Source of the DNA: an uncultured Pseudomonadota bacterium
Lineage (GTDB): Bacteria > Pseudomonadota > Gammaproteobacteria > Methylococcales > Methylomonadaceae
Direction of reading: 5' to 3'
NCBI GenBank assembly: GCA_903918375.1
Contig: CAIXED010000052.1
Location: 32,474-96,473 of the forward strand
Length of the DNA stretch: 64,000 bases
A model generated the notes under the pieces. The model had not been told where the DNA came from, searched no databases, and was given only the letters and a program-made list of their open reading frames with translations. Both the position numbers and the translations under genes were made by a program. This document shows positions 26,334-35,109 of this stretch, piece after piece; the first letter of the stretch is position 1; every line of letters begins with the position of its first letter.

Positions 26334-26358
26334 GATGCGCTTTGCTTATCCACCCTAC
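26334..26358. repeat. Solo arm of the GCGCATC intergenic repeat
   Basis: Direct copy of 26043-26067 with a single difference (TATCCACC versus TATCTACC). The matching left arm is missing here. It sits just beyond the end of the convergent sigma-54 activator gene. Confidence 0.65.
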
Positions 26359-26380
26359 CAACCTAACCCTAGTTAGAGAT

Positions 26381-27331
26381 TTAAATCAAACCGTGCTTCT
26401 GCATCCGATAAAGCAAGGTATCCCTAGAAATTCCTAACAACCGAGCTGATTTGCTACGGTTGCCTTTAGTTCTCTCCAAGGCTTGATTGATCATATTCGA
26501 TTCAAGCTCATCAAGCTGCAAACCACTGGCTGGCAAGATAAAGTCATCACAGCCAGATGTTTGGTTTGACAGGCTAAATTCTTTGGGCAAGTTTTTAACT
26601 TCAATCACTTGTCCCGGTAGCAAAATACATAAACGTTCACAAAGATTGCGTAATTCACGAATATTGCCAGGCCATTTGTATTGAGAGAATACTTTGGTGG
26701 TCTGTTTGCTTAATGAAGGGATTTCTAAGCCATGCGAAGTGGCAAACAGGGTGAAAAAATGTTGGGCTAATTGTTCAATATCTTCGCTGCGGTGCTGTAG
26801 TGGTGGCAGTTCTAATGGCACCACGTTTAAACGAAAATACAGGTCGCGGCGAAACTCACCGGCTGAAACCAAGCTGTTTAAATCAGCATTAGTTGCGGCA
26901 ATAATCCGTATGTCGAGGATGTCGGGGGTGTTGCCGCCAATTGGCATGGATTCGCCATTTTCAAGAAAGCGTAACAACTTTGACTGCACGCTTAGCGGCA
27001 GTGAATTAATCTCATCAAGAAATAAAGTCCCGCCATTCGCCGCTTCAAACAAACCTTGTTTATCAGTCACAGCGCCTGTGAATGCGCCTTTTTTGTGACC
27101 AAAAATTTCCGATTCCACTAAGCCTTCGGGTAAAGCCGCGCAGTTTAGGGTGATGAAGGGTTTGTTGGCGCGTGGACTGTCTTGTTGAATTGCGCGGGCT
27201 AAAATTTCTTTACCAGTGCCGGTTTCGCCTTTGATTAATACCGTAACATCAGTCGCAGCAACCACTCTGGCGCTACGAATTAAGGACTCAAGGGCTGGAG
27301 ATTCGCCAATAATCGAATTGAAATTAGTCAT
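26381..27331 (-). CDS. Sigma-54-dependent transcriptional activator without receiver domain
   Basis: A 316-residue bacterial enhancer-binding protein made of the AAA+ domain and a Fis-type helix-turn-helix only. Walker A GETGTGKE, the sigma-54-contacting GAFTGA loop and Walker B GGTLFLDEIN are intact; the C terminus (NQALERTKGNRSKSARLLGISRDTLLYRMQ) binds DNA. No N-terminal receiver, GAF or PAS domain is present, resembling PspF. It would therefore be controlled by a partner protein or be constitutively active. It follows the SafE-like gene on the same strand after 9 bases, suggesting co-transcription. Confidence 0.9.
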   Translation of the reverse strand: MTNFNSIIGESPALESLIRSARVVAATDVTVLIKGETGTGKEILARAIQQDSPRANKPFITLNCAALPEGLVESEIFGHKKGAFTGAVTDKQGLFEAANGGTLFLDEINSLPLSVQSKLLRFLENGESMPIGGNTPDILDIRIIAATNADLNSLVSAGEFRRDLYFRLNVVPLELPPLQHRSEDIEQLAQHFFTLFATSHGLEIPSLSKQTTKVFSQYKWPGNIRELRNLCERLCILLPGQVIEVKNLPKEFSLSNQTSGCDDFILPASGLQLDELESNMINQALERTKGNRSKSARLLGISRDTLLYRMQKHGLI

Positions 27332-27340
27332 GAAAACCTC

Positions 27341-28066
27341 TTAAAACGTCATGATGTGTTCAACTTTCATCGGATTTAGCGATGGAAAAGCGGCTAACAA
27401 TGCGAATAATATGAAGAGAATGCCGACAGCGTGTTTGAAATGTTTGGCTCTTGATAAGCTAGTTAGCAGCGGGGTGATAACGCCAACGCCCATTACCGCC
27501 GGTAAGGTGCCGATCCCGAAGCAAAACATCGTGATCGCGCTGTGAGCAATGTTGCCGGTGGTCGCGGCTAAGGCTAATGCTGTATAGATCAAGCCACAAG
27601 GCAACCAGCCCCAAATCATGCCAAACATCAAGGCTTGGGCATTGTTTTTGACTGGAATCAGTTTGCGTCCAAACGGTTCGATCATTTTCCAAAAACGGGT
27701 GCCGAGTTTTTCAATATAGGCAAAGCGCGGAAACCAGCCAGCCAGATATAAACCCGCGCCAGTCATCACTAATGCCGAGAAAATTTGTAATAAGCGATGG
27801 GCTTGGCCTTGAGTGAAAGGCAAGCTTAAAAATCCAGCCATGACCCCAACTAATAAACCCGCTAAGCCGTAACTGGTAATCCGACCCAAGTTATAGCTAA
27901 AAACAATCGTCAATAATCTAAATTTACTTTTGCGAATTTCAGGACTAAGGCTAAAGGTTAATGTGCCGATAATGGAACCGCACATACCGATGCAATGTAA
28001 GCTGCTAAACAGCCCCATCATTATCGCGGCAAGATAAGAGGCATTAAAATCAAGATAAAGATGCAT
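27341..28066 (-). CDS. SafE/TauE-type membrane protein (COG2836, DsbD_2-like)
   Basis: A 241-residue polytopic membrane protein with about six helices. The N-terminal motif GLFSSLHCIGMCG (two Cys separated by four residues in the first helix) and the later WGWLPCGLIYTALALA repeat are the hallmarks of the COG2836/DsbD_2 family. Members are often linked to cytochrome cbb3 oxidase maturation and copper handling; no cco genes are in this window, so the function here is open. Probably co-transcribed with the sigma-54 activator downstream. Confidence 0.8.
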   Translation of the reverse strand: MHLYLDFNASYLAAIMMGLFSSLHCIGMCGSIIGTLTFSLSPEIRKSKFRLLTIVFSYNLGRITSYGLAGLLVGVMAGFLSLPFTQGQAHRLLQIFSALVMTGAGLYLAGWFPRFAYIEKLGTRFWKMIEPFGRKLIPVKNNAQALMFGMIWGWLPCGLIYTALALAATTGNIAHSAITMFCFGIGTLPAVMGVGVITPLLTSLSRAKHFKHAVGILFILFALLAAFPSLNPMKVEHIMTF

Positions 28067-28145
28067 GATTGGGAGTGGTTTGGCGTGGTGTTAAAAACAA
28101 TGGTGGCGATTATAAACGCTAAGGCTGGCATGTGAAGCCGCTATT

Positions 28146-29132
28146 TTAGTTAATCGGCAGTTTGTAAGCGGCACCGGCTTGCTCTCTGACTAGTTTGGGA
28201 ACTAAGTAACCCGGTAACTGGCGTTGCATTTGTTCTAACAATTGCTTGGCGGTGTCATCGTCAACCGCGAAATGACCGGTGCCACTAGCATGATCGAGCA
28301 AGTGTAAGTAGTAGGGCAAAACGCCTAAGCTAAATAATTTTTCGCTAAGTTGGCACAGGGTTTGAGCATCGTCATTGACGGCTTTAAGCAACACGCTTTG
28401 ATTCAGTAAAGTAATGCCGCGCTGACGGATTTTTAAACAAGCGGCAGCGACTGATGGGCTTAATTCATTGCCATGATTGCTATGCAAAACCATCACGATT
28501 TGTTGATTTGAATTGCTTAAATGGGTCAACAAACTATCGGTTATCCGAGCCGGTAACACGATAGGGACTCGACTATGCAGCCTGATGCGTTGAACGTGTT
28601 TGATGGCAGCTAATTGTTGCAATAAAAATCCCAGCTTATCGTCGTTCAACAACAAAGGATCGCCACCGCTCAAGATCACTTCGCTAATATCGCTGTGTTC
28701 GGCAATATAACTAATCGCTTGTTGCAGTTTTTGGCTGGACAGTTGTTGTTCGCCATAAGGAAAATTACGCCGAAAACAATAACGACAATGTACCGCGCAA
28801 GCACCGGTAGCGATCAGTAACACCCGACCTTGGTATTTATGAATCACTCCAGCGGCCGCCACCGCGTTTAAATCGCCGACTGGATCGGCGTTATAGCCAA
28901 GGTAATTAACTAACTCATCTTGGATGGGCAGAATTTGTCTTAATAAGGGGTCGTTGGGATTGCCTTTTTCCATGCAATCGACAAAACCGCGCGGCACTCG
29001 TAGCGGAAAATCTTTAAAACCGACCAACAAAGGCAACTGATTTGGCTCTAATTGTAAATGCTGACAAAGGCTCTCAATGTCAGTAAATCCCTCGGCAAGC
29101 AGCTGTTGCCATGAGGTAGTTGAGGTATTCAA
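28146..29132 (-). CDS. epmB: EF-P (R)-beta-lysine synthesis enzyme EpmB (lysine 2,3-aminomutase-like)
   Basis: A 328-residue radical SAM enzyme that turns L-lysine into (R)-beta-lysine for modification of elongation factor P. The cluster motif CAVHCRYCFRR supplies the three Cys of the [4Fe-4S] centre; SGGDPLLLND is the SAM-binding GGE-like motif. At 328 residues it has the short length of EpmB rather than that of clostridial lysine aminomutase (~416). It is divergent from efp, completing an epmB / efp-epmA modification locus. Confidence 0.93.
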   Translation of the reverse strand: MNTSTTSWQQLLAEGFTDIESLCQHLQLEPNQLPLLVGFKDFPLRVPRGFVDCMEKGNPNDPLLRQILPIQDELVNYLGYNADPVGDLNAVAAAGVIHKYQGRVLLIATGACAVHCRYCFRRNFPYGEQQLSSQKLQQAISYIAEHSDISEVILSGGDPLLLNDDKLGFLLQQLAAIKHVQRIRLHSRVPIVLPARITDSLLTHLSNSNQQIVMVLHSNHGNELSPSVAAACLKIRQRGITLLNQSVLLKAVNDDAQTLCQLSEKLFSLGVLPYYLHLLDHASGTGHFAVDDDTAKQLLEQMQRQLPGYLVPKLVREQAGAAYKLPIN

Positions 29133-29167
29133 TGTCGCTCCGGTTTCCGAATAAAAATCATATCCAT

Positions 29168-29173
29168 TATAAT
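29168..29173 (+). promoter_or_regulatory. Candidate -10 box of the efp promoter
   Basis: TATAAT, 32 bases before the efp ATG, in the gap between the divergent epmB and efp genes. The -35 candidate (TTTCCG, 18 bases upstream) is poor. Confidence 0.45.
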
Positions 29174-29205
29174 CGCCAGACTATTGTTTGTTTCACGAGG
29201 AAAAA

Positions 29206-29775
29206 ATGGCGATTTATAGCACCAACGAATTTAAGGGCGGTTTAAAGATTATGCTGGACAACGACCCTTGTTCAATCATTGAGAACGAGTTTGTCAAACC
29301 CGGCAAAGGCCAAGCCTTTAATCGCGTTAGAATCAGAAACCTTAAAACCGGTCGCGTGATTGAGCGTACTTTTAAATCAGGCGAGAGCGTAGAAGGTGCT
29401 GACGTTGTTGATCGCGAAATGCAATATTTGTACAGCGATGGCGAGTTCTGGCATTTCATGGTGCCTGATACGTTTGAACAATATCAAGCCGAAAAAAATG
29501 CGGTTGCAGATGCAATCAAATGGTTAAAAGAGCAAGACGTTTGCACCATGACCTTATGGAATGATTCGCCTTTGTCTGTGACACCACCAAACTTTGTCGA
29601 ATTGTCTATCACCGAAACCGACCCAGGTTTAAAAGGTGATACCTCAGGCGGCGGTGGCAAACCTGCTACTTTAGAAACTGGCGCTGTGGTGCGTGTACCG
29701 TTGTTTGTTCAAATCGGTGAAATGATTAAAGTTGACACCCGTACCGGTGAATACGTTTCTCGCGTTAAAGAATAA
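29206..29775 (+). CDS. efp: Elongation factor P
   Basis: A 189-residue translation factor that relieves ribosome stalling at polyproline. Three domains are apparent: KOW-like N-terminal, and two OB-fold domains ending in [15 protein letters not shown]. The loop KPGKGQAF places Lys34 at the tip, the site modified by EpmA/EpmB, and both enzymes are encoded next door. ATG 29206 with the GAGG site 6-9 bases upstream (cgaggaaaaaATG) is preferred over a TTG at 29188. It directly abuts epmA. Confidence 0.96.
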   Translation: MAIYSTNEFKGGLKIMLDNDPCSIIENEFVKPGKGQAFNRVRIRNLKTGRVIERTFKSGESVEGADVVDREMQYLYSDGEFWHFMVPDTFEQYQAEKNAVADAIKWLKEQDVCTMTLWNDSPLSVTPPNFVELSITETDPGLKGDTSGGGGKPATLETGAVVRVPLFVQIGEMIKVDTRTGEYVSRVKE

Positions 29776-30747
29776 GTGACTAAGCGTTGGCAACCGATTG
29801 CTGATTGGCAGCATTTGCGTTTACGGGCGCAAATGCTCAACCAGATTCGTCAGTTTTTTGCCGAACGCGATGTATTAGAAGTCGAAACCCCGCTGTTGTG
29901 CAGTGCCACAGGGACTGACCCGCAGCTGGATTTCTTCTCCAGCCAGTTTAATTACCCCCCGCAAAATCCCACTCTCTACTTACAAACCTCGCCCGAATTT
30001 GCCATGAAACGGCTATTAGCGGCAGGTTCTGGCAGCATTTATCAAATCTGCAAAGCCTTTAGAAATGGCGAAAGTGGTCGCAGTCATAATCCTGAATTCA
30101 CCATTTTGGAATGGTATCGAGTTGGCTACGATTTGCCGCAGTTAATGGCCGAAGTTGCTGAATTATTGCAGCAAGTCTTGCCAGAAAAACTCAGCGTGAT
30201 TGAGATTAGCTATCAGCAGATTTTTCAACAAATCACCGGATTAGATGCCTTAGTCTTCAATCTCGATGCTTATCAAAATTACGCACTAGCCCAAGGCTTA
30301 GTCGATGCCGCGCATTTGTGTGGCGATGACCATGCTTTATGGCTCGATTTTCTGTTTAGCCACTGCGTACAAACCGCACTCACGCCGGCCACGATTTGGT
30401 TAATTCACAGCTACCCCGCGATTCAATCATCGTTGGCGCGATTAAATAGCCAAGATTCCCGAATTGCTGAACGCTTTGAAGTGTTAATTAATGGCATGGA
30501 ATTAGGTAACGGCTTTTATGAATTAGCTGATGCCGAAGAACAATCAGCGCGATTTGATCAAGAAATCGCCTATCGCCAACAACATGGCTTAGCGGCTGTT
30601 GCCAAAGACCCATTATTGATTGATGCACTTGCCGCTGGCTTGCCCGATTGTAGCGGCATAGCGATAGGCATTGATCGCTTGTTGATGATAGCTAGTGGTA
30701 GTAAAACCATTGATCAGGTTTTAGCGTTTCCTTTGCAAAACGCTTAG
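29776..30747 (+). CDS. epmA: EF-P beta-lysyltransferase EpmA (GenX/PoxA)
   Basis: A 323-residue paralogue of class II lysyl-tRNA synthetase that attaches beta-lysine to EF-P Lys34. Motif 1 region EVETPLLCSATGTDPQL, motif 2 FRNGESGRSHNPEFTILEW and motif 3 GIAIGIDRLLM are all intact, while the N-terminal anticodon-binding domain of LysS is absent. It starts at GTG immediately after the efp stop, so the two are co-translated. Confidence 0.95.
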   Translation: MTKRWQPIADWQHLRLRAQMLNQIRQFFAERDVLEVETPLLCSATGTDPQLDFFSSQFNYPPQNPTLYLQTSPEFAMKRLLAAGSGSIYQICKAFRNGESGRSHNPEFTILEWYRVGYDLPQLMAEVAELLQQVLPEKLSVIEISYQQIFQQITGLDALVFNLDAYQNYALAQGLVDAAHLCGDDHALWLDFLFSHCVQTALTPATIWLIHSYPAIQSSLARLNSQDSRIAERFEVLINGMELGNGFYELADAEEQSARFDQEIAYRQQHGLAAVAKDPLLIDALAAGLPDCSGIAIGIDRLLMIASGSKTIDQVLAFPLQNA

Positions 30748-30755
30748 TCAGCCAG

Positions 30756-32195
30756 CTAGGCGATGGCTAAATTCAAAGTCACACTGGCGTGCCCATCGGC
30801 ATCATTCTCCAGCTTTAACTGGCCTTGGTGATCCTTAACAAAGCGTTGCACCATGCTTAACCCCAAGCCAGTGCCACCGTCTTTCAAGCTCACAAACGGC
30901 CTAATCCCATGTCTTAGAAAATCGCTATCAAAGCCGGGGCCGGTGTCGCTAACGGTTAATAACAAACGCTGACCTTCGCGACGGGCAACAATGTTAACCG
31001 TGCCACTAGCCGCGCCTATCGCTTGAATTGAATTAAGCAATAAATTTAATAATACCTGCCGAAATTCGTTTTCGGGCAAAAATACCTGTAAATCATCCGC
31101 CACTGCATAGTTAAAGCTAATCGATTCTTGCGCTTGATATTTCAGCAAGCTCAGTAAATCTTCCAGCGCCTGTTTTACTTGAATGGTTTGCGATGACACT
31201 GTGCTACTGCGTGCTGACGCCAGCAAATCATTGAGATTACGGGTTAAACGTTGCACCTCTTGATAAACCAATTGCAAGCGCTCTGCTAAGTCGCTGTCTT
31301 GGCATTCTTGCAGCATGTTTTCTAAAGCCAACTGAATGCTCGCCAGCGGATTGCGTAACTCATGGGCGGTGCTGGCAGCCAGTTCGGCCAAGGCGGCAAA
31401 ACGCTCGGCTTTAGCCAATTGCTGACTTTGTTCCAGCAAAGCGTGGCTGGTTTGCCGGACTCTCAATTCCAACGCTGAGGTGTAATTAAGATGTTCTTGT
31501 TCCAGTTCAAGCAAACGCGAAACCAAGTGGTTGTAACGGTCGAAGAGGGCGTGTAGCAAAGGATCTGATGTTTCCCGTTCAATCGGTTGCATATCACCTT
31601 CGGCAAGGCCTGATAACAGATCTTTAAGCGAATCTAAAGGCTCGGACACATTGGTTTTAAAGAAATAGCGACTAATCCCGAATAACAACAAAGGCAAAAG
31701 AATGGCTAATTGCAGCTCCAAACGGCCATCATCCTCAACATTAATCAACAGCTTTTCTTCTTCTTGCGCCTGTTTATCCAGTACTTGCCGGATTAGCTCC
31801 AACGCTTTGGTCAATTGTTGTTGATCGCCTTCAATCGCTTTGGCAAACACATCCTGCAAATTGCGTAAATCGGCAGAGACTTCAAAGGTGTGGTTGCTAT
31901 GGCTTTGTAAGGTTTCGATTAGCTGGTTTTCAATCTCGGCAATTTGGCTTTTATCGGCATCGGTGGTGCCTTTATGAGCCGAGAGTTTTAATTGCAAATG
32001 TAGCAACTCGAAAATAGTTTCTTCCAAATGCCGACCTTGGCCGATGTCAGTTTCGATGGTGTGCAGGCGTTGATTATTCACCCAAGTGATACGGCCAATC
32101 GCGACTAACTCGCCGATGACTAATAAGCCAAGCGAAATGGTGACGAAGATCACGGGGCGGAATAATAGCTGGCGTAAGGTGGGTTTAGATTTCAT
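30756..32195 (-). CDS. Sensor histidine kinase
   Basis: A 479-residue membrane kinase: an N-terminal helix (~residues 13-33), an extracytoplasmic helical sensor region, a second helix (~172-190), a HAMP-like linker, a coiled coil, then the H box AHELRNPLASIQ and the ATPase domain with N box LLLNSIQAI, G1 DTGPGF and G2 GTGLGLSMV. It resembles the NtrB/AtoS-type kinases that pair with sigma-54 activators, but no response regulator is adjacent. Start at ATG 32195 is preferred; a TTG at 32234 would overlap the toxin remnant. Convergent with epmA (8-base gap). Confidence 0.85.
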   Translation of the reverse strand: MKSKPTLRQLLFRPVIFVTISLGLLVIGELVAIGRITWVNNQRLHTIETDIGQGRHLEETIFELLHLQLKLSAHKGTTDADKSQIAEIENQLIETLQSHSNHTFEVSADLRNLQDVFAKAIEGDQQQLTKALELIRQVLDKQAQEEEKLLINVEDDGRLELQLAILLPLLLFGISRYFFKTNVSEPLDSLKDLLSGLAEGDMQPIERETSDPLLHALFDRYNHLVSRLLELEQEHLNYTSALELRVRQTSHALLEQSQQLAKAERFAALAELAASTAHELRNPLASIQLALENMLQECQDSDLAERLQLVYQEVQRLTRNLNDLLASARSSTVSSQTIQVKQALEDLLSLLKYQAQESISFNYAVADDLQVFLPENEFRQVLLNLLLNSIQAIGAASGTVNIVARREGQRLLLTVSDTGPGFDSDFLRHGIRPFVSLKDGGTGLGLSMVQRFVKDHQGQLKLENDADGHASVTLNLAIA

Positions 32196-32215
32196 ATTGG
32201 GGGTGAGATCAATGC

Positions 32216-32428
32216 TTAATTTCTTCGTAGGCAATCAAATGCTCTAATGCCAAAGCAAGCATCGATATAGCCAATGCCATGCCCCATTAGTTTCAGCTGA
32301 TCAATCATGTACAGCACTTCGCTGTGTGTTGCTACCTTAGCCGGTGGTAAAAGTCCTAGCAAATCGAACACTTGCTGACGATTATTAAAATGACCACAAG
32401 CCAGCTCACCGATAATGTCCCGCGTCAA
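32216..32428 (-). pseudogene. PIN-domain (VapC-like) toxin remnant
   Basis: The minus-strand reading frame IIGELACGHFNNRQQVFDLLG...ATHSEVLYMIDQLKLMGHGIGYIDA matches the middle of VapC-type PIN ribonucleases (the IGEL helix and the GxGxxD segment). The N-terminal third with the first catalytic Asp is missing, cut where IS21-like sequence begins, and after YIDA the frame leaves the family pattern, consistent with a frameshift. It is therefore dead. No VapB partner is recognisable. Confidence 0.65.
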
Positions 32429-32806
32429 CTATCCTGACCGGTTAACGACAATTACCGTGTCCGGTTTTGTTTAACTAATCGGTTTATTTTTTAAACTTTG
32501 GTTTTTACGATAACTGTCTCCTTCAATTTCAATAATGGTCGAGTGATGAATGATTCGATCAATGGCGGCCACGGTCATCATGGTGTCAGGAAAGATGCTA
32601 TCCCAGCGACTGAATGGTTGATTTGAGGTAATAATCAAACTGCCGCTTTCATAACGATGTGCAATAAACTCAAATAACACCTGTGTTTCAGCATCGGTTT
32701 TTTTAACGTAGCCAATATCATCGATAATCAACACCTGATATTTATCGAGCCGTGTCATGGTCGTCATCAAATGCAAGTCACGCTTAGCTTGCTGTAAGTT
32801 TTGCAC
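32429..32806 (-). mobile_element. IS21-family remnant: C-terminal part of IstB
   Basis: About 111 residues of an IstB-type ATPase helper (full length ~250): QNLQQAKRDLHLMTTMTRLDKYQVLIIDDIGYV includes the Walker B, followed by FEFIAHRYESGSLIITSNQPF. The Walker A half and the whole istA gene are missing. The broken 5' end lies within 10 bases of paired-hairpin repeat copy C. The other side (from ~32429, with CCGGTTAAC and CCGGTTTTG, possibly terminal repeats) abuts the interrupted PIN-toxin gene. Confidence 0.8.
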
Positions 32807-32815
32807 CTTAGCCGG

Positions 32816-32899
32816 GCGGGGTTTGTAACCCCGCTCGAAACGTTTATTGTTTACCTTGAAGTGATTTGAAACGTTAAGGTCGGGGTTACAAACCCCGAC
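32816..32899. repeat. Paired-hairpin dispersed repeat, copy C
   Basis: Hairpin 1 (32816-32834, arms GCGGGGTT/AACCCCGC) and hairpin 2 (32879-32899, arms GTCGGGGTT/AACCCCGAC) flank a spacer with CTTGAAGTGATTTGAAACG, the same core as copies A and B. In this copy the two hairpins are also inverted copies of each other, giving MITE-like terminal repeats. It marks the truncation point of the IS21 remnant. Confidence 0.7.
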
Positions 32900-32917
32900 T
32901 CGCTGAAGAACGATAAA

Positions 32918-33190
32918 TTACGATGGGAAAAATGACTTTAATACCAGCGACATAACACCGGCAATCAATATACCTAACATCCATCGATTCAATTTTAATT
33001 CACCATCAAGGCGTTCAAAACGTACATCAATATCACGACGCAATTCGCTAATATCACGTTTAGTGACCAAGTCTGATTCGCCTTGTGCATCAGCAAATGC
33101 GTCAGCAACCGCCTCGGCTTGTGCTTCTTCGAATCCTGCGGTTCTAAGTTTGCGTACAAATTTATGTGTGTCAAAAGTAATTGCAGCCAT
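32918..33190 (-). CDS. Small coiled-coil protein with C-terminal membrane anchor (DUF1640-like), copy 1
   Basis: A 90-residue protein beginning MAAITFDTHKFVRKLRTAGF (start 33190). It has an N-terminal helix rich in Ala/Glu (EEAQAEAVADAFADAQGE), a heptad-like stretch (ISELRRDIDVRFERLDGELKLN) and one C-terminal helix (LGILIAGVMSLVLKSFF). The layout matches DUF1640/CCDC90-like proteins, whose bacterial role is unknown. Three further relatives occur in this window (37695, 60474, 60856). It is an isolated gene beside insertion-sequence debris. Confidence 0.6.
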   Translation of the reverse strand: MAAITFDTHKFVRKLRTAGFEEAQAEAVADAFADAQGESDLVTKRDISELRRDIDVRFERLDGELKLNRWMLGILIAGVMSLVLKSFFPS

Positions 33191-33340
33191 AGTGTTAAAT
33201 CCTTGCCTTAAATTTGGTGGCAAGTTTACCACGCTTAATAGACGCCAGAAACTTCGGCTAATCTTTCAACCGGAGTGACGCAACTTCTCAAACAGCGGTA
33301 AATGCCGAGCGTGGGAACGATAAATTTCAGGCATAAAAAA

Positions 33341-33373
33341 ACCGCCTCGACCTTGGGGGGTAAACGAGGCGGT
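33341..33373. terminator. Bidirectional intrinsic terminator downstream of the porin
   Basis: A perfect 9-bp GC-rich stem (ACCGCCTCG / CGAGGCGGT) with a 15-base loop, flanked by A-runs on the left and T-runs on the right, so it works in both directions. It lies 46 bases past the porin stop on the minus strand. Confidence 0.85.
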
Positions 33374-33418
33374 TTTTAGTTTAGGTGAGGCTATCCTTGC
33401 CTCTGCGAGAGGGGTTGA

Positions 33419-35002
33419 TTAGAAATCAACCTGACCGCGCATTTCGAACATGTCTAGGTTGCCACCGTCCCAAGCTTTACCGCGATTGTTAAAGCCAAGG
33501 GCAGCAGATTGTTGGACATCCAATACATGAATGTAGTTAGCCATGACTTTAAAGTGTGAATGTGGATACCAGTTCACACCAAATTTGGCAGTTGAAGCTT
33601 CACCACCATTAATACCTTTGCTGTTTAAGTTCAGGTAATCATAACCAGCTGCGATTTCCCATGCACCCAAACCACCTTTCATGTCAAAGTTTCTGTTTGG
33701 TTTCAAACGATCAAATGCGCCAGTTTTAGCTTTGTAAGCGCGTGATTCACCGGTTAGGAAGTAACTCATATAACCGTAGTAACCTTGTAATGTCGCGCCA
33801 TTTACATATTGAGCGTTAGCTGCATTCGATGAATTGCTGATGTCTGTTTGGATGTATTCAGCTTGAGCAGAGAATGGACCGTAGATAAATGCAGACTCAG
33901 CACCCATACGAGTTAATGTTGATCCTAGAGCAATCGTGCTTGTGTTAAGAACATTTGATCTGTCAACGTTGCTGTTAACCGCAGCAGTGTAAGCCATGCG
34001 ATTATCGCCACCACCTAGGTTGTTAGGCATAAATCTTTCAGAGCCTGAAGCACCAATGTGTAGGAATTTGTTTTTATCTTCAAACCAAGGTAAACCAGTT
34101 ACACGACCTGTGATTTCCCAGCCCATATCGCCTGATCCATTGTTTCTATTGTTGTTGCCGTTACCTTGGCCAGCCAGACCTCCAGTGCTTGTGGCTTTAG
34201 AGGTTGAGTATGCCCAGCCACCACCGACAGGCTCAGTCATCAATGCACCAGCCGCTGTCCAACGAGGTTCTGACCAAGTTAAGCCTAAACCAGTTTTATA
34301 AGCATTTGGGTTGTCAGAAAACGAGTTAACCGCCATGTTACGTTCGATGAAGGTAATCCAACGGTTGCTGGTCGCTTCTTCTAAGCTGAACGGTTCTTTG
34401 AATGAACCGATTTTCACGCCTAAGTTGCTGTAACCTTTCCAGTTTAAGTATGCGTCAGTGATACCCGCAGCAACAGTACCGTTACCACGGCTGAAATCGT
34501 ATTCAAATTTATATTCGTAGTCTTTATAGAAACTACCTTCAACGCCTAAACGAGCACGACGGATGTTTGAACCATCAGCCAATTGATCACTGCTAGTTGG
34601 TGAGACGCCAGTAGTGGTGTTCGCGTTTTGCACGTTCATTTGTGCGTCAACTTGCATACGACCATTGATAGCCATGTCGAAGTTGCCATCTTTGCTTTCA
34701 AACTTAATACCTTTTTCGTTGATATGTAGTTTGCCTTCTGATGGATCGTTTACGTGCTCATCCAGAGATTTAATGGCATTGCTTTTCAACGCTAAATCTT
34801 CTTTGATTTTTTCGATTTCAGCTTTTTGAGCCGCTTGATCTTCAACTTTTTCAAAAGAACCTAATTTGGTACGGCCTGGGCCTGGTTCAGCAAATAATTG
34901 TTGGGTTTTTGTATCTACATACAAATCTAGCGCCAAGGCATTGGTTGCAAAGCCTGCACCAATTAATGATGCCATTGCTAAGCTTAGTTTGGTTAGCTTC
35001 AT
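33419..35002 (-). CDS. OprP/OprO-like phosphate-selective porin
   Basis: A 527-residue outer-membrane porin. A signal peptide (MKLTKLSLAMASLIGAGFATNALA) is followed by a short coiled coil (~55-90: AEIEKIKEDLALKSNAIKSLDEH) and a 16-strand-type barrel starting at FDMAINGRMQVDAQM, ending with the aromatic-terminated strand MFEMRGQVDF required for outer-membrane insertion. The pattern fits the phosphate-selective porin O/P family. A Pho box upstream supports a role in phosphate uptake under limitation. GGAGA ribosome binding site precedes the ATG. Monocistronic with its own terminator. Confidence 0.87.
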   Translation of the reverse strand: MKLTKLSLAMASLIGAGFATNALALDLYVDTKTQQLFAEPGPGRTKLGSFEKVEDQAAQKAEIEKIKEDLALKSNAIKSLDEHVNDPSEGKLHINEKGIKFESKDGNFDMAINGRMQVDAQMNVQNANTTTGVSPTSSDQLADGSNIRRARLGVEGSFYKDYEYKFEYDFSRGNGTVAAGITDAYLNWKGYSNLGVKIGSFKEPFSLEEATSNRWITFIERNMAVNSFSDNPNAYKTGLGLTWSEPRWTAAGALMTEPVGGGWAYSTSKATSTGGLAGQGNGNNNRNNGSGDMGWEITGRVTGLPWFEDKNKFLHIGASGSERFMPNNLGGGDNRMAYTAAVNSNVDRSNVLNTSTIALGSTLTRMGAESAFIYGPFSAQAEYIQTDISNSSNAANAQYVNGATLQGYYGYMSYFLTGESRAYKAKTGAFDRLKPNRNFDMKGGLGAWEIAAGYDYLNLNSKGINGGEASTAKFGVNWYPHSHFKVMANYIHVLDVQQSAALGFNNRGKAWDGGNLDMFEMRGQVDF

Positions 35003-35109
35003 AATGTCTCCAAAGTGTTTTATTTAAATCGAAATCAAGCGCTAAAGCGCGGTAGACGACCCTGTCTAATTTCACTCACATTTGTGCGTTTGCCCTTGAG
35101 TTGGTGCGA

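Noticed and set aside
29776..30747. Lysyl-tRNA synthetase
   Set aside because: No anticodon-binding domain, ~323 residues only, and directly downstream of efp; this is EpmA.
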